Shown: piece after piece, positions 16,189-27,302 of the stretch
How positions within the stretch are numbered: the stretch's first letter is position 1
Layout of the letters: each line of letters begins with the position of its first letter
Origin: Butyrivibrio sp. NC2002
GTDB lineage: Bacteria; Bacillota; Clostridia; Lachnospirales; Lachnospiraceae
NCBI RefSeq assembly: GCF_000702265.1
Contig: NZ_KL370881.1
Span: forward strand, 1 to 64,000
Reading direction: 5' to 3'
DNA: 64,000 bases
Translations under genes and position numbers: made by a program
The notes under the pieces: model-generated
What the model was told of the DNA's origin: nothing
The model's input: only the letters and a program-made list of their open reading frames with translations
Database searches by the model: none

Positions 16189-16487
16189 TGGCAGCAATAC
16201 AGTATTATGACGTAATTCTTGAGCCTGTACTTACAGAGAAGAGCATGAATGCCATGAGCGAAAAGAAATACACTTTCTTCGTTCATCCTGAGGCTAACAA
16301 GACAATGATAAAAGAAGCTGTTGAGAAGATGTTTGATGGCGCTAAGGTTGCTAAGGTAAACACACTCAATGCTGATGGTAAGCTTAAGAGAAGAGGTATG
16401 ACCTACGGAAGAACAGCCAAGGTTAAGAAGGCAATTGTTCAGCTTACTGAAGATAGTAAGGATATAGAGATTTTTCAGGGACTTTAA
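16188..16487 (+). CDS. rplW: Ribosomal protein L23
   Basis: A 99-residue protein at the tunnel exit, a docking site for trigger factor and SRP. The motif [15 protein letters not shown] and the later [18 protein letters not shown] are typical. It overlaps the last base of rplD. Confidence 0.97.
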   Translation: MAAIQYYDVILEPVLTEKSMNAMSEKKYTFFVHPEANKTMIKEAVEKMFDGAKVAKVNTLNADGKLKRRGMTYGRTAKVKKAIVQLTEDSKDIEIFQGL

Positions 16488-16572
16488 TTAAACCGTAAAC
16501 TATACGCACAGGATCAAAATTAAGTCCGGATCCAGGCAACAGCCGTGCGTGATAAACACAAAGGAGATAATC

Positions 16573-17415
16573 ATGGGAATTAAGAAATATGGCCCATATA
16601 CACCGTCCAGAAGAAACATGACAGGTTCTGATTTCTCAGAAATCACAAAGAAGACTCCTGAGAAGAGCCTCCTCGTTTCTAAGAATTCAATCGCTGGACG
16701 TAACAACCAGGGTAAAATCACAGTAAGACATCGCGGTGGCGGTGGAAGAAGAAAGTACAGAATCATCGATTTTAAGCGTTATAAAGATGAGTGCACAGCA
16801 AAGGTTATCGGTATCGAGTATGATCCTAACAGAACAGCTAATATTGCACTTATTGAGTATGAAGATGGTACAAAGGCTTACATCCTTGCTCCTCAGGGAT
16901 TAAAGGATGGTATGACTATCATGAATGGTCCCGATGCTGAAGTTCGTATCGGTAACTGCCTCCCTCTTGCAAACATACCTGTCGGTGAAAGCGTACACAA
17001 CATTGAGTTGTATCCCGGAAGAGGTGGTCAGCTTGTTCGTTCAGCTGGTAATTCTGCACAGCTTATGGCTAAAGAAGGAAAGTATGCAACACTTCGTCTT
17101 CCTTCAGGCGAGATGAGACTTGTTCCCATCGAGTGCCGTGCAACAGTTGGTACTGTAGGTAACATTGATCACAACCTTATCAACATCGGTAAAGCAGGAC
17201 GTAAGCGTCACATGGGTATTCGTCCCACAGTTCGCGGTTCTGTTATGAACCCGAATGATCACCCGCATGGTGGTGGTGAAGGTAGAGCACCTATCGGTCG
17301 TCCCGGCCCGTGCACACCTTGGGGTAAGCCTGCTCTTGGTTATAAGACACGTAAGAAGAAAAAGGCTTCTAACAAGATGATCATCAGAAGAAGAGATGGT
17401 AAGGCTATAAAATAA
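16573..17415 (+). CDS. rplB: Ribosomal protein L2
   Basis: A 280-residue protein needed for subunit joining and peptidyl transfer. It begins [18 protein letters not shown] and carries the C-terminal [20 protein letters not shown] loop with the conserved His. The start at 16573 has AAAGGAGAT ahead; an in-frame ATG eight codons upstream is not needed. The 85-base gap before it contains an ACGCAC/GTGCGT hairpin. Confidence 0.97.
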   Translation: MGIKKYGPYTPSRRNMTGSDFSEITKKTPEKSLLVSKNSIAGRNNQGKITVRHRGGGGRRKYRIIDFKRYKDECTAKVIGIEYDPNRTANIALIEYEDGTKAYILAPQGLKDGMTIMNGPDAEVRIGNCLPLANIPVGESVHNIELYPGRGGQLVRSAGNSAQLMAKEGKYATLRLPSGEMRLVPIECRATVGTVGNIDHNLINIGKAGRKRHMGIRPTVRGSVMNPNDHPHGGGEGRAPIGRPGPCTPWGKPALGYKTRKKKKASNKMIIRRRDGKAIK

Positions 17416-17526
17416 GCCGTGTTGAAAATAAGGGGATGTAAATTCACATAAGACATATAACACAGTCTTGTGTGGACATCCTGAGTTAGAAAACGTATAG
17501 AAGAGTTATACGAGAGGAGAATGACA

Positions 17527-17814
17527 ATGTCTAGATCACTTAAAAAGGGACCTTTCGCAGATGCAAGCCTTCTGAAGAAGATCGATGCAATGAATGCTGA
17601 GAATCAGAAGCAGATCATCAAGACATGGTCTCGTCGTTCCACGATATTCCCTTCCTTCGTTGGACACACAATCGCTGTTCATGACGGAAGAAAGCATATT
17701 CCGGTATATGTAACGGAAGATATGGTTGGTCACAAGCTTGGTGAGTTTGTTCCTACAAGAACCTACAGAGGTCATGCAGGTAATTCACCTGAAAAGAAGG
17801 GTGGAGTTCGCTAA
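17527..17814 (+). CDS. rpsS: Ribosomal protein S19
   Basis: A 95-residue 30S head protein ([12 protein letters not shown], then [19 protein letters not shown]). The ATG at 17527 is preferred to one at 17521 because GAGAGGAGA then lies at normal distance. Confidence 0.97.
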   Translation: MSRSLKKGPFADASLLKKIDAMNAENQKQIIKTWSRRSTIFPSFVGHTIAVHDGRKHIPVYVTEDMVGHKLGEFVPTRTYRGHAGNSPEKKGGVR

Positions 17815-17855
17815 GTATAGCGTGATCCCGTTCAACATTGAAAGGAGGATAATCT

Positions 17856-18242
17856 ATGGCTACAGCACATAGATCTCAAGTTAAGAGAGAGAGAAATGCC
17901 AAGAAGGATAACAGACCTTCAGCAAAATTATCTTACGCAAGAATCCCCGTTCAGAAGGCATGTTTCGTAATGGATGCCATCAGGGGTAAGGACGTTGAGA
18001 CAGCACTTGCTATTTTGGAGTACAATCCGAGATATGCTTCCAGCGTTATTTACAAGTTACTTAATTCTGCAATTGCTAATGCTGAGAACAACAATGGCAT
18101 GAACAGAGCAAACCTTTATATTGCAGAATGCAATGCAAGCAATGGCCCGATTATGAAGAGAATTCAGCCTAGAGCTCAGGGTAGAGCTTACAGAATTCAG
18201 AAGAGATTAAGCCATTTGACTGTAATTCTGGATGAGAGATAA
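17856..18242 (+). CDS. rplV: Ribosomal protein L22
   Basis: A 128-residue 50S protein whose long hairpin reaches the exit tunnel. The hairpin region [20 protein letters not shown] is intact. Preceded by AAAGGAGGATAA. Confidence 0.97.
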   Translation: MATAHRSQVKRERNAKKDNRPSAKLSYARIPVQKACFVMDAIRGKDVETALAILEYNPRYASSVIYKLLNSAIANAENNNGMNRANLYIAECNASNGPIMKRIQPRAQGRAYRIQKRLSHLTVILDER

Positions 18243-18262
18243 GAAAGGAGAAAGTAAGTTCA

Positions 18263-18934
18263 ATGGGACAGAAAGTTAATCCTCATGGCCTCAGAGTCGG
18301 CATCATTGCAGATTGGGATTCCAAATGGTATGCAGAGAATGGCGAGTTTGCAGACAATCTTGTTGAAGATTACAAAATAAGAAAGTTTCTTAAGAAGAAG
18401 CTCTATGCTGCAGGCATCTCAAAGATTGAAATTGAGAGAGCTTCTGATCGTGTAAAGGTTATCGTTTACACAGCTAAGCCCGGTGTTGTAATTGGTAAGG
18501 GCGGTGCAGAAATCGAAGTTACTAAGAAAGAACTTTCTAAGATCACAGATAAGAAGGTTCTTGTAGATATTAAAGAAATCAAGAAGCCCGATAAGGATGC
18601 TCAGCTCGTTGCAGAGAACATTGCACAGCAGCTTGAGAACCGTGTATCTTTCCGCCGTGCTATGAAGTCATGCATGAGCAGAACAATGAAGACAGATGCT
18701 CAGGGTATTAAGGCTTGCTGCAGCGGACGTCTTGGTGGCGCTGATATCGCAAGAAGTGAGTTCTACAGTGAGGGTACAATTCCGCTGCAGACACTTAGAG
18801 CAGATATTGATTATGGATTTGCTGAGGCAGACACAACTTATGGTAAAGTTGGTGTTAAGGTATGGATCTACAAGGGTGAAGTACTTCCTAAGAGAGCATC
18901 CGAGAATTCAGAAAAGGAAGGGAGCGATAAATAA
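18263..18934 (+). CDS. rpsC: Ribosomal protein S3
   Basis: A 223-residue 30S protein with a KH domain ([20 protein letters not shown], residues about 76-95) and the C-terminal [19 protein letters not shown]. The stop overlaps the rplP start (TAATG). Confidence 0.97.
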   Translation: MGQKVNPHGLRVGIIADWDSKWYAENGEFADNLVEDYKIRKFLKKKLYAAGISKIEIERASDRVKVIVYTAKPGVVIGKGGAEIEVTKKELSKITDKKVLVDIKEIKKPDKDAQLVAENIAQQLENRVSFRRAMKSCMSRTMKTDAQGIKACCSGRLGGADIARSEFYSEGTIPLQTLRADIDYGFAEADTTYGKVGVKVWIYKGEVLPKRASENSEKEGSDK

Positions 18935-19371
18935 TGTTAATGCCGAAGAGAGTTAAGCATCGTAAGCAGTTCCGCGGTTCTATGGCTGGTAAGGCTACAC
19001 GTGGAAACACAATCGCATACGGTGAGTATGGAATAGTAGCGCTTGAGCCCTGCTGGATTCGTTCAAATCAGATCGAGGCAGCCCGTGTCGCTATGACTCG
19101 TTTCATCAAGCGTGGTGGTCAGGTTTGGATCAAGATTTTCCCTGACAAGCCTGTTACAGCAAAACCTGCTGAAACTCGTATGGGTTCCGGTAAAGGTTCT
19201 GTAGATTACTGGGTAGCTGTTGTTAAGCCTGGACGTGTTATGTTTGAAATCGGCGGTGTCGATGAGGAAGTTGCAAGAGAAGCACTTCGTCTTGCTACAC
19301 ATAAACTTCCTTGTAAGTGTAAGATTGTTTCAAAGGCTGATTTGGAAGGCGGTGCATCCAATGAAAACTAA
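18934..19371 (+). CDS. rplP: Ribosomal protein L16
   Basis: A 145-residue 50S protein near the A site. It begins [15 protein letters not shown] and contains [20 protein letters not shown]. The end overlaps rpmC by 11 bases. Confidence 0.97.
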   Translation: MLMPKRVKHRKQFRGSMAGKATRGNTIAYGEYGIVALEPCWIRSNQIEAARVAMTRFIKRGGQVWIKIFPDKPVTAKPAETRMGSGKGSVDYWVAVVKPGRVMFEIGGVDEEVAREALRLATHKLPCKCKIVSKADLEGGASNEN

Positions 19372-19564
19372 TAAATATGTAGAAGAGCTGAAAGCTAAGT
19401 CTGCTGAGGAACTCAGCCAGGAGCTTGTATCAGCAAAGAAGGAACTTTTTAATCTGAGATTCCAGAATGCAACTAACCAGCTGGATAACACAGCTAGAAT
19501 TAAAGAGGTTAGAAAGAATATTGCTAGAATTCAGACTGTGATCACACAGAATGCAGCACAGTAA
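19361..19564 (+). CDS. rpmC: Ribosomal protein L29
   Basis: A 67-residue helical hairpin protein ([20 protein letters not shown], then [13 protein letters not shown]). Its ATG lies inside the end of rplP in another frame, preceded by GGAAGGCGG, so translation is coupled. Confidence 0.95.
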   Translation: MKTNKYVEELKAKSAEELSQELVSAKKELFNLRFQNATNQLDNTARIKEVRKNIARIQTVITQNAAQ

Positions 19565-19592
19565 TGAAGTGGGATCCTGAAAGGAGTATATC

Positions 19593-19847
19593 GTGGAAAG
19601 AAATTTAAGAAAAACGCGTGTTGGTAAAGTAACAAGCGATAAGATGGATAAGACCATCACAGTTTCCATCGAAGATCATGTAAAACATCCTCTTTACAAG
19701 AAGATTGTTAAAAGAACCTATAAGCTGAAGGCTCATGACGAAAACAATGAGTGCCGCATAGGTGATACAGTCAAGGTTATGGAAACAAAGCCAATCTCTA
19801 AGGATAAGAGATGGAGACTGGTTCAGATTATTGAACGTGCTAAGTAA
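19593..19847 (+). CDS. rpsQ: Ribosomal protein S17
   Basis: An 84-residue OB-fold 30S protein ([20 protein letters not shown]). It uses a GTG start preceded by AAAGGAGTAT; no ATG fits the family start. Confidence 0.96.
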   Translation: MERNLRKTRVGKVTSDKMDKTITVSIEDHVKHPLYKKIVKRTYKLKAHDENNECRIGDTVKVMETKPISKDKRWRLVQIIERAK

Positions 19848-19881
19848 TTAGCTGATAGTTGATAATAAAAGGAGAAATAAC

Positions 19882-20250
19882 ATGATTCAGCAGGAAAGCA
19901 GACTTAGAGTTGCTGATAACACAGGTGCAAAAGAGCTTTTGACAATCCGTGTTATGGGTGGTTCTACAAGAAGATATGCGAGAATCGGCGATGTAGTTGT
20001 TGCTTCGGTTAAAGAAGCAACACCCGGCGGTGTTGTAAAAAAAGGTGATGTTGTTAAAGCAGTTGTCGTACGTACCGTAAAGGAGACTCGTCGTAAGGAT
20101 GGTTCTTATATTCGTTTTGACGAGAACGCTGCAGTCATCATCAACGATGAAGGCACACCTAAGGGAACTCGTATTTTTGGACCCGTTGCAAGAGAGCTTC
20201 GTGATAAAAAGTATATGAAGATACTTTCTCTTGCTCCGGAAGTATTATAA
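19882..20250 (+). CDS. rplN: Ribosomal protein L14
   Basis: A 122-residue protein starting [19 protein letters not shown], at full family length with the C-terminal PEVL. It opens the spc-type gene order within the same transcription run. Confidence 0.97.
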   Translation: MIQQESRLRVADNTGAKELLTIRVMGGSTRRYARIGDVVVASVKEATPGGVVKKGDVVKAVVVRTVKETRRKDGSYIRFDENAAVIINDEGTPKGTRIFGPVARELRDKKYMKILSLAPEVL

Positions 20251-20261
20251 GGAGGCGCCGA

Positions 20262-20573
20262 ATGTCTACAAGTAAGATTAAGAAGGGCGATACTGTTAAA
20301 GTTATTGCCGGCAAGAGCAAAGATAAAGAAGGCAAGGTACTCTCTGTTGACCTTAAAAACGGTAAGGTTGTAGTTGAAGGTGCAAATATGGTTACAAAGC
20401 ATACAAAGCCTTCAGCTTCAAATCCTAACGGTGGTATTATTCAGCAGGAAGCTCCTATGGACATCTCCAATGTTATGTATGTTCATAAAGGAAAGGCTAC
20501 CCGTGTTGGTTTCAAGGTAGAGGACGGCAAAAAAGTTCGTGTTGCTAAATCAACCGGTGAAGTCATTGACTAA
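20262..20573 (+). CDS. rplX: Ribosomal protein L24
   Basis: A 103-residue assembly-initiating 50S protein with the KOW motif [20 protein letters not shown] at residues 6-25. Only 11 bases separate it from rplN. Confidence 0.97.
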   Translation: MSTSKIKKGDTVKVIAGKSKDKEGKVLSVDLKNGKVVVEGANMVTKHTKPSASNPNGGIIQQEAPMDISNVMYVHKGKATRVGFKVEDGKKVRVAKSTGEVID

Positions 20574-20595
20574 TTGAGAAAGGAGGTAAGGAGCT

Positions 20596-21135
20596 TTGAG
20601 TAGATATAAGGATTTATATAAAAACGAGATTATGGATGCTATGACAAAGAAGTTCGGTTATAAGAACGTCATGGAAGTTCCGAAGCTCGATAAGATTGTA
20701 ATAAACATGGCTGTAGGTGAAGCAAAAGAAAACGCAAAGGTTCTTGAGAATGCTGCAAATGATATGCAGATTATTTCCGGTCAGAAGCCTGTTTATACTA
20801 AGGCAAAGAAGTCCATCGCTAACTTCAAGATTAGAGAGGGTATGCCGATTGGATGTAAGGTAACACTTCGTGGTGAGAAGATGTATGAGTTCATGGATCG
20901 TCTCGTTAACCTGGCACTTCCTCGTGTACGTGACTTCCGTGGAGTTAACCCTAACGCATTTGATGGTAGAGGTAACTATGCTCTTGGTATTAAAGAGCAG
21001 CTTATCTTCCCTGAAATCGAGTACGATAAGGTTGATAAAACAAGAGGAATGGACATCATCTTTACAACAACTGCCAAGACTGATGAAGAGGCAAGAGAGC
21101 TTTTAAGACTCTTCAACATGCCTTTCGCTAAGTAA
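20596..21135 (+). CDS. rplE: Ribosomal protein L5
   Basis: A 179-residue 5S rRNA-binding protein ([20 protein letters not shown]). The start codon is TTG, with AAAGGAGG ahead and a second GGAG closer. The family start ([11 protein letters not shown]) supports it. Confidence 0.96.
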   Translation: MSRYKDLYKNEIMDAMTKKFGYKNVMEVPKLDKIVINMAVGEAKENAKVLENAANDMQIISGQKPVYTKAKKSIANFKIREGMPIGCKVTLRGEKMYEFMDRLVNLALPRVRDFRGVNPNAFDGRGNYALGIKEQLIFPEIEYDKVDKTRGMDIIFTTTAKTDEEARELLRLFNMPFAK

Positions 21136-21156
21136 TAATAGGAGGAATCGAGACAC

Positions 21157-21342
21157 ATGGCTAAATTATCCATGAAGGTAAAACAGCAGATGAAACCCAA
21201 ATTTTCTACACGTGCATACAACCGTTGCAGAATCTGTGGTCGTCCGCATGCTTATCTTAGAAAGTACGGAATTTGCAGAATTTGTTTCCGTGAGTTAGCT
21301 TACAAGGGTGAGATCCCAGGTGTACGTAAGGCTAGTTGGTAA
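21157..21342 (+). CDS. rpsN: Ribosomal protein S14, zinc-binding form
   Basis: A 61-residue S14 with the four-cysteine zinc site: CRIC at 24-27 and CRIC at 40-43, separated by 12 residues. This is the C+ form used when zinc is available. No zinc-free paralogue lies in this window. Confidence 0.97.
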   Translation: MAKLSMKVKQQMKPKFSTRAYNRCRICGRPHAYLRKYGICRICFRELAYKGEIPGVRKASW

Positions 21343-21348
21343 TAAAAC

Positions 21349-21397
21349 ATTGCGGCTTCGTGTCTCTGTGCATACAGGCACAGTAAGGCGAAGCAAT
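21349..21397 (+). promoter_or_regulatory. Stem-loop between rpsN and rpsH
   Basis: ATTGC and GCTTCG pair with CGAAGC and AAT at the base, with an upper stem CTGTGC/GCACAG. There is no T-tract, so processing or partial attenuation is more likely than termination. In E. coli, S8 binds within the L5 gene of this operon; a local S8 target here is only a possibility. Confidence 0.45.
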
Positions 21398-21425
21398 AAT
21401 AGAAAATTAAGGAGGCTTTTTCAAA

Positions 21426-21827
21426 ATGGCAATGAATGATCCTATTGCAGATATGCTTACAAGAATTCGTAATGCAAACACTGCAAAGCATGACACAGTT
21501 GACGTTCCTTCTTCAAAGATGAAGCTTGCTATTGCAAACATTCTTCTTGATGAAGGTTATATCAAGAAACTTGATGTTGTTGAAGAGAACGGTTTCAAGT
21601 CTCTTCACATCACACTTAAGTATGGTGCTGACAGAAACGACAGAGTTATCACTGGACTTAAGAGAATTTCTAAGCCCGGTCTGCGTGTATACGCAGGTAG
21701 AGATGAACTTCCCAGAGTTCTTGGTGGACTTGGTATCGCTATCATCTCAACAAACCAGGGTGTTGTAACTGATAAAAAGGCAAGAGAGCTCCAGGTTGGC
21801 GGCGAAGTTCTTGCATTTGTTTGGTAA
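21426..21827 (+). CDS. rpsH: Ribosomal protein S8
   Basis: A 133-residue 30S assembly protein ([21 protein letters not shown]-terminal [20 protein letters not shown]). AAGGAGGC precedes the ATG. Confidence 0.97.
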   Translation: MAMNDPIADMLTRIRNANTAKHDTVDVPSSKMKLAIANILLDEGYIKKLDVVEENGFKSLHITLKYGADRNDRVITGLKRISKPGLRVYAGRDELPRVLGGLGIAIISTNQGVVTDKKARELQVGGEVLAFVW

Positions 21828-21842
21828 ATTGGAGGTACGGGC

Positions 21843-22382
21843 ATGTCACGAATTGGAAAAATGCCAATCGCTCTTCCTGCTGGTGTTACAGTAGAAGTAG
21901 CAGAAAATAATAAGGTGACTGTTAAGGGTCCTAAGGGCACTCTTGAGAGAGTTTTCCCTGCAGAGATGCAGTTCGAACAGAAAGATGGTCAGATTGAAGT
22001 AAAGAGACCTGATGATCAGAAGAAGACAAGAGCTCTTCACGGACTTAGTAGAAGTCTTCTTAACAACATGGTTGTTGGTGTTACAGATGGCTACGAAAAG
22101 AAGCTTGAAGTTAACGGTGTAGGTTACAGAGCAGCAAAGAGCGGCAAGAAACTCACCTTGACCCTTGGTTATTCACATCCTGTTGAACTCGAAGATCCTG
22201 AAGGAATCGAGACAGTTGTAGATGGTAATGCTATCATCGTCAAGGGTATAGACAAAGAAAAGGTTGGCCAGTTTGCAGCAATCATCAGAGAGAAGAGAGC
22301 TCCTGAACCTTATAAGGGCAAGGGTATCAAGTATTCTGATGAAGTTATCCGCCGCAAGGTTGGTAAGACCGGTAAGAAGTAA
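21843..22382 (+). CDS. rplF: Ribosomal protein L6
   Basis: A 179-residue protein of two similar domains. The C-terminal signature [20 protein letters not shown] is present. Confidence 0.97.
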   Translation: MSRIGKMPIALPAGVTVEVAENNKVTVKGPKGTLERVFPAEMQFEQKDGQIEVKRPDDQKKTRALHGLSRSLLNNMVVGVTDGYEKKLEVNGVGYRAAKSGKKLTLTLGYSHPVELEDPEGIETVVDGNAIIVKGIDKEKVGQFAAIIREKRAPEPYKGKGIKYSDEVIRRKVGKTGKK

Positions 22383-22401
22383 TAGATAAGGAGAGTAAAA
22401 A

Positions 22402-22770
22402 ATGGTTAGTAAAGAATCCAGACAGAAAAGTCGCGAAAAGAAGCATCTGAGAATTCGTAATCGTTTTAGCGGCACTGCTGAAAGACCGCGCCTTGCAGTT
22501 TTCAGAAGTAATAATCATATGTATGCTCAGGTTATCGATGATGTTGCCGGTAAGACACTTGTTTCAGCTTCCACACTTGAGAAGGACATTAAGTCAGCTC
22601 TTAAGGCTACAGATAATGTTGATGCAGCTGCATATGTTGGTGATGTTGTTGCTAAGAGAGCAATGGAGAAAGGTATCAAAGCCGTTGTTTTCGATAGAGG
22701 TGGTTACATCTACCATGGTAAGATAGCAGCACTCGCAGAAGCAGCTAGAAAAGCAGGCTTAGAATTCTAA
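22402..22770 (+). CDS. rplR: Ribosomal protein L18
   Basis: A 122-residue 5S rRNA-binding protein with the basic N-terminus and [20 protein letters not shown]. The C-terminal [20 protein letters not shown] is typical. Confidence 0.97.
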   Translation: MVSKESRQKSREKKHLRIRNRFSGTAERPRLAVFRSNNHMYAQVIDDVAGKTLVSASTLEKDIKSALKATDNVDAAAYVGDVVAKRAMEKGIKAVVFDRGGYIYHGKIAALAEAARKAGLEF

Positions 22771-22786
22771 GGAAGGGAGAAAGATA

Positions 22787-23296
22787 ATGAAGCGTACAAT
22801 CGTTGATGCAAGTCAGCTTGAATTAACAGATAAAGTCGTTACCATCAAGCGAGTTACAAAGGTTGTTAAGGGTGGACGTAACATGAAGTTCACAGCACTC
22901 GTTGTAGTTGGTGACGGAAACGGTCATGTAGGTGTTGGTCTTGGTAAGTCAACTGAAATACCTGACGCAATTCGCAAGGGTAAGGAGGATGCTACAAAGA
23001 ACCTCATCACAGTTCCGCTTGATGAGAACAACAGTATCACACATGACTTCGTTGGTAAGTTCGGTTCAGCAGAGGTTCTGCTTAAGAGATCCCCGGAAGG
23101 TACTGGTATCATCGCCGGTGGTCCTGCTCGTTCAGTTTGCGAACTTGCTGGAATTAAGAACATTCGTACAAAGTCACTTGGTTCTAATAATAAGCAGAAT
23201 GTTGTTTATGCAACAATCAATGGCCTTGGAAGTCTTAAGACTCCTGAGGAAGTTGCAAAGAAGCGTGGCAAATCTGTAGAAGAAGTTATCGCTTAA
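22787..23296 (+). CDS. rpsE: Ribosomal protein S5
   Basis: A 169-residue 30S protein of the decoding region. The double-stranded-RNA-binding-like domain includes [20 protein letters not shown], and [20 protein letters not shown] lies in the second half. Confidence 0.97.
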   Translation: MKRTIVDASQLELTDKVVTIKRVTKVVKGGRNMKFTALVVVGDGNGHVGVGLGKSTEIPDAIRKGKEDATKNLITVPLDENNSITHDFVGKFGSAEVLLKRSPEGTGIIAGGPARSVCELAGIKNIRTKSLGSNNKQNVVYATINGLGSLKTPEEVAKKRGKSVEEVIA

Positions 23297-23326
23297 TCAA
23301 GCAACAGCTAGTAAAGGAGAAAATCA

Positions 23327-23530
23327 ATGGCAGCTAAGAATGAAAGTGGAAAAAAGCTTAAAATCACATTGGTTAAGTCCACTATTGGTGCTGTTCCGAA
23401 GCAGAGAGCTACGGTAAAATCAATGGGATTTAAGAAACTTAACAGCAGTGTAGAATTGCCGGATAACTCTTCTACAAGAGGACAGATCCAGCAGATCAGA
23501 CACCTTGTTAAGGTCGAAGAACTGGACTAA
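23327..23530 (+). CDS. rpmD: Ribosomal protein L30
   Basis: A 67-residue protein with the typical sequence [20 protein letters not shown]. The N-terminal extension of about eight residues is usual in this order. Confidence 0.95.
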   Translation: MAAKNESGKKLKITLVKSTIGAVPKQRATVKSMGFKKLNSSVELPDNSSTRGQIQQIRHLVKVEELD

Positions 23531-23546
23531 TATAAGGAGGAAAGTC

Positions 23547-23987
23547 ATGGAATTATCAAATTTGAGACCTGCTGAGGGTTCTGTTCAGAGTGACAATTTC
23601 AGAAGAGGCCGCGGTCATGGTTCAGGAAATGGCAAGACTGCAGGTAAGGGACACAAAGGACAGAAGGCTCGTTCAGGTGCTCCCAGACCGGGATTTGAAG
23701 GTGGACAGATGCCTCTGTTCCGTCGTCTTCCTAAGAGAGGCTTTAAAAATATCAACTCAAAGAACATCGTAGCTATAAATGTAAGTTCACTTGAGCGCTT
23801 TGACAACGGTAGTGTTGTTGATATACAGGCACTTAAGGATAACGGTATCATCAAACATGAGTATGATGGTGTCAAGATACTTGGAAACGGTGAATTTACC
23901 AAAAAGCTTACGGTTAAAGTAAATGCATATAGTGCATCTGCTAAGGAGAAAATCGAAGCTCTTGGGGGAACGGCAGAGGTGATTTAA
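23547..23987 (+). CDS. rplO: Ribosomal protein L15
   Basis: A 146-residue protein ([20 protein letters not shown], then [18 protein letters not shown]). The ATG at 23547 follows AAGGAGGAAAG; the frame is open 14 codons upstream into rpmD. Its stop overlaps secY (TAATG). Confidence 0.97.
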   Translation: MELSNLRPAEGSVQSDNFRRGRGHGSGNGKTAGKGHKGQKARSGAPRPGFEGGQMPLFRRLPKRGFKNINSKNIVAINVSSLERFDNGSVVDIQALKDNGIIKHEYDGVKILGNGEFTKKLTVKVNAYSASAKEKIEALGGTAEVI

Positions 23988-25306
23988 TGTTCACAACCAT
24001 TAAGAATGCATTCAAAATCAAAGATATAAGACTTAAAATGTTGTTTACATTTGCTATGCTCTTAGTAATAAGACTTGGTTCAGCAATACCTGTTCCTGGA
24101 ATGAACGTTAGTGTATTCCAGGAATGGTTTGCACAACTTTCTGAGAACAACGCATTTGGTTTTATGGATCGATTTACAGGTGGATCATTCGAGAATATGT
24201 CAATTTTGGCACTCAATATCACACCTTACATTACATCTTCTATCATCATTCAGCTCCTCACAATTGCTATTCCAAAATTTGAGGAATGGCAGCGTGATGG
24301 AGAAGATGGAAGAAAAAAACTTGCAGCTTTAACAAGATATATTACAGTGGTTCTTGCTCTTGTAGAATCAATCGCCATGGCAGTTGGATTTTACAGAAGC
24401 GGATTTCTTATTGAAAAATCCCCGCTTTATGTAATTGAAATTGTTGCAGCTCTTACAGCAGGAAGTGCATTCCTTATGTGGATCGGTGAGCGTATTACAG
24501 ACAATGGTGTAGGAAATGGTATTTCTATAGTTCTTACAATTAACATCATTTCAAGAATGCCTTCCGATTTAAGCAGTCTGTTTACACAGTTTGTGACAGG
24601 AAGTAAGAATGTTGCAAGCGGAGTTGTGGCTGCAATAGTTATTATTGCAGTAATAATTGCAATGGTTGTTCTGGTTGTTCTTTTGAACGGCGCTGAGCGT
24701 AGAATACCTGTACAGTATGCAAAGAAAATTCAGGGCAGAAAAACATATGGAGGAAATCATTCAGAGATACCTCTTAAAGTTAATACTGCCGGTGTTATGC
24801 CGATTATCTTTGCAATGTCACTTTTCCAGTTCCCTATCATAATCAGTCAGCTTGTTGGATACAAGGGAACCGGTGTATGGAGTGAAATACTTAAATATCT
24901 GAATCAGAGTTATTGGTGTGATACATCTAATTTGAAGTATTCAGTTGGGCTTGTTGTATATGTTTTATTGCTTATATTCTTTGCATATTTCTATACATCT
25001 ATCACATTTAACCCGCTCGAAATTGCAGATAATATGAAAAAACAGGGTGGATTTATTCCGGGTATACGTCCTGGAAAACCCACAAGTGATTATTTAACAA
25101 ACATTTTAAACTACATCATATTTATAGGAGCAATTGGTCTTACAATTATTGGTGTATTACCGATCTTCTTTAATGGTGTATTTGGAGCTAACGTATCATT
25201 TGGTGGTACGAGTTTAATCATTGTTGTAAGTGTTATTCTTGAAACGGTGAAACAGATTGAATCACAGATGTTGGTACGTAACTACAAAGGTTTTTTAGAT
25301 GATTAA
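23987..25306 (+). CDS. secY: Preprotein translocase subunit SecY
   Basis: A 439-residue, ten-helix channel protein of the general secretion machine. Early TM1/plug region LVIRLGSAIPVPGMNVSVF, the signature NITPYITSSIIIQLLTIAIP near residue 75, and the cytoplasmic loop with PGIRPGKPTSDYL near 360 are all seen. It is placed between L15 and adenylate kinase as is usual in Gram-positive bacteria. Confidence 0.97.
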   Translation: MFTTIKNAFKIKDIRLKMLFTFAMLLVIRLGSAIPVPGMNVSVFQEWFAQLSENNAFGFMDRFTGGSFENMSILALNITPYITSSIIIQLLTIAIPKFEEWQRDGEDGRKKLAALTRYITVVLALVESIAMAVGFYRSGFLIEKSPLYVIEIVAALTAGSAFLMWIGERITDNGVGNGISIVLTINIISRMPSDLSSLFTQFVTGSKNVASGVVAAIVIIAVIIAMVVLVVLLNGAERRIPVQYAKKIQGRKTYGGNHSEIPLKVNTAGVMPIIFAMSLFQFPIIISQLVGYKGTGVWSEILKYLNQSYWCDTSNLKYSVGLVVYVLLLIFFAYFYTSITFNPLEIADNMKKQGGFIPGIRPGKPTSDYLTNILNYIIFIGAIGLTIIGVLPIFFNGVFGANVSFGGTSLIIVVSVILETVKQIESQMLVRNYKGFLDD

Positions 25307-25311
25307 AACAA

Positions 25312-25358
25312 AAGAGGTTTTGAGGCATTACTATTTATAGTGTGCCTCCAGACCTCTT
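25312..25358 (+). promoter_or_regulatory. Long interrupted hairpin in the secY-adk spacer
   Basis: Three nested stems occur: AAGAGGT/ACCTCTT, GAGGCA/TGCCTC and ACTAT/ATAGT with a two-base apex. No T-run follows, so it may be a processing or stability element that uncouples ribosomal protein and downstream gene levels. Confidence 0.5.
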
Positions 25359-25392
25359 ATTGTGGTTTTAAGAAAAAAATGGAGGGCTGGAT

Positions 25393-26034
25393 ATGAAAAT
25401 AATTATGCTTGGGGCACCCGGTGCGGGAAAAGGAACACAGGCTAAAATGATCGCGGATAAATATCAGGTTCCGCATATTTCTACAGGTGATATTTTCCGT
25501 GCCAATATTAAAAACGGAACAGAACTTGGAAAGAAAGCTAAGGAATTTATGGATAAGGGACAGCTTGTTCCCGATGAATTGACAGTAGAAATCCTTTTAG
25601 ATAGAGTTGCTCAGGATGACTGCAAGAATGGGTATGTATTGGATGGATTCCCGAGAACAATTCCTCAGGCAGATGTTCTTGATAAAGAACTTACAAAACT
25701 CGGTGACAAAGTTGATTATGCTATTAACGTTGATGTTCCCGATGATAATATCGTAAAGAGAATGTCCGGAAGAAGAGCATGCCTTAAATGTGGTGCTACA
25801 TATCATATTGAGCATATTCCTCCGAAAAAAGAAGGCATATGTGATACATGTGGTAGTGAACTCGTTCAGCGTGATGATGATAAACCGGAAACTGTTCTCA
25901 ACCGCTTAAAAGTATATCACGACCAGACACAGCCGCTTATTGATTATTACACCAATAAAAACATTCTCAAGACTGTAGACGGTACTAAAGACATGCAGGA
26001 TGTATTTAATCAGATAGTAGGAATTCTTGGTTAA
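25393..26034 (+). CDS. adk: Adenylate kinase, zinc-LID form
   Basis: A 213-residue enzyme catalysing ATP + AMP to 2 ADP. The P-loop is GAPGAGKGT at 7-15; STGDIFR near 30 and DGFPRT near 84 bind AMP. The LID carries four cysteines, CLKC near residue 127 and CDTC near 150, forming a structural zinc site as in Gram-positive enzymes. GGAGGGCTGG precedes the ATG. Confidence 0.97.
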   Translation: MKIIMLGAPGAGKGTQAKMIADKYQVPHISTGDIFRANIKNGTELGKKAKEFMDKGQLVPDELTVEILLDRVAQDDCKNGYVLDGFPRTIPQADVLDKELTKLGDKVDYAINVDVPDDNIVKRMSGRRACLKCGATYHIEHIPPKKEGICDTCGSELVQRDDDKPETVLNRLKVYHDQTQPLIDYYTNKNILKTVDGTKDMQDVFNQIVGILG

Positions 26035-26050
26035 CTTGAGGTAAGCAGGA

Positions 26051-26806
26051 ATGCCGATAAGTGTTAAAACAGACGAAGAATTGGACCTCATGAGACAGGC
26101 AGGATATATGCTTGCGCAGGTTCACGAAAAACTACATGAAGTTTTAAGACCCGGTATGTCCACTTTGGAAATAGACCAAATAGGCGAGGAAGAAATCCGT
26201 AGACTTGGCGGGATACCTAATTGCAAAGGATATGAGGGCTATCCCGCTTCTGTATGTATTTCAGTAAACGATGAGGTAGTGCATGGTATACCCAAAGCTG
26301 AGACTATACTTAAAGAAGGGGATATAGTGTCCCTCGATACCGGACTTACATATAAAGGATTCAATTCCGATGCTGCCAGAACCTGGGGTATAGGTCATAT
26401 TTCATCCGAGGCAGAGAAACTTATAGAAGTTACAAAACAAAGTTTCTTTGAAGGAATAAAATATGCCAAAGCCGGTAATCATCTTTATGATATTTCGAGG
26501 GCGATTGATAAATATGTTACTTCATATGGCTATGGAATAGTTAGAGAATTAACCGGACATGGAATTGGTAGAAGTCTACATGAAGAGCCATTGATTCCTA
26601 ACTATAGAAAACTAACCAGAGGAGTATTGTTAAAGCCCGGAATGACATTATGCATTGAGCCGATGTTAACAATGGGAAAAAGACAAGTCGCAATACTTGA
26701 TGATGATTGGACAATAGTAACAGCTGATGGATCTGTTTCTGCTCATTATGAGAATACAATAGCGATAACACCAAATGGTGAACCGGAGATATTAACTATT
26801 ATATAA
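26051..26806 (+). CDS. map: Methionine aminopeptidase type I
   Basis: A 251-residue enzyme removing N-terminal Met. Metal ligands are seen in order: Asp in LDTG near 95, Asp in NSDAARTW near 106, His in GHGIGRSLHEEP near 172, Glu in IEPML near 205, and Glu in HYENTIAI near 237. It follows adk by 16 bases. Confidence 0.96.
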   Translation: MPISVKTDEELDLMRQAGYMLAQVHEKLHEVLRPGMSTLEIDQIGEEEIRRLGGIPNCKGYEGYPASVCISVNDEVVHGIPKAETILKEGDIVSLDTGLTYKGFNSDAARTWGIGHISSEAEKLIEVTKQSFFEGIKYAKAGNHLYDISRAIDKYVTSYGYGIVRELTGHGIGRSLHEEPLIPNYRKLTRGVLLKPGMTLCIEPMLTMGKRQVAILDDDWTIVTADGSVSAHYENTIAITPNGEPEILTII

Positions 26807-26843
26807 GTGAACATGCGAAAGCAAGATAAGTGAGGTTTAATAA

Positions 26844-27062
26844 ATGTCTAAAGCAGATGTAATTGAAATTGAAGGAAAGGTTGTTGAAAAACTTCCTAAC
26901 ACAATGTTCAAGGTAGAACTTGAAAATGGGCACATAGTACTTGCACATATTAGTGGAAAACTCAGACAAAACTTTATCAGAATACTTCCCGGAGATAAGG
27001 TTACTTTGGAACTTTCTCCTTATGATCTTACAAAGGGCAGAATTATTTGGAGAGATAAATAA
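26844..27062 (+). CDS. infA: Translation initiation factor IF-1
   Basis: A 72-residue OB-fold protein ([20 protein letters not shown], then [17 protein letters not shown]). It is full length and closely matches the family. Confidence 0.97.
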   Translation: MSKADVIEIEGKVVEKLPNTMFKVELENGHIVLAHISGKLRQNFIRILPGDKVTLELSPYDLTKGRIIWRDK

Positions 27063-27162
27063 AGTATTGTCAACAAGCTAATTTTGTGATAGTATATAAT
27101 GCGGTCGCTTTTAGAGGGTAAAGTATGCCCTTTTTGAGCATTGCGGCAGAAAGGAGTTTCAA

Positions 27163-27276
27163 ATGAAAGTAAGGTCTTCTGTTAAGCCTATGTGCGAGAA
27201 GTGCAAGGTTATTAAGAGAAAAGGCGTTATTCGTGTAATTTGCGAAAACCCTAAGCACAAACAGAGACAGGGCTGA
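27163..27276 (+). CDS. rpmJ: Ribosomal protein L36
   Basis: A 37-residue protein, [20 protein letters not shown] onwards, with Cys-x2-Cys at 11-14, a Cys at 27 and His at 32 for zinc. AAAGGAGTTTCA precedes the ATG. Confidence 0.97.
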   Translation: MKVRSSVKPMCEKCKVIKRKGVIRVICENPKHKQRQG

Positions 27277-27302
27277 TTCGAGTCATTTGACATTACTTTT
27301 TG

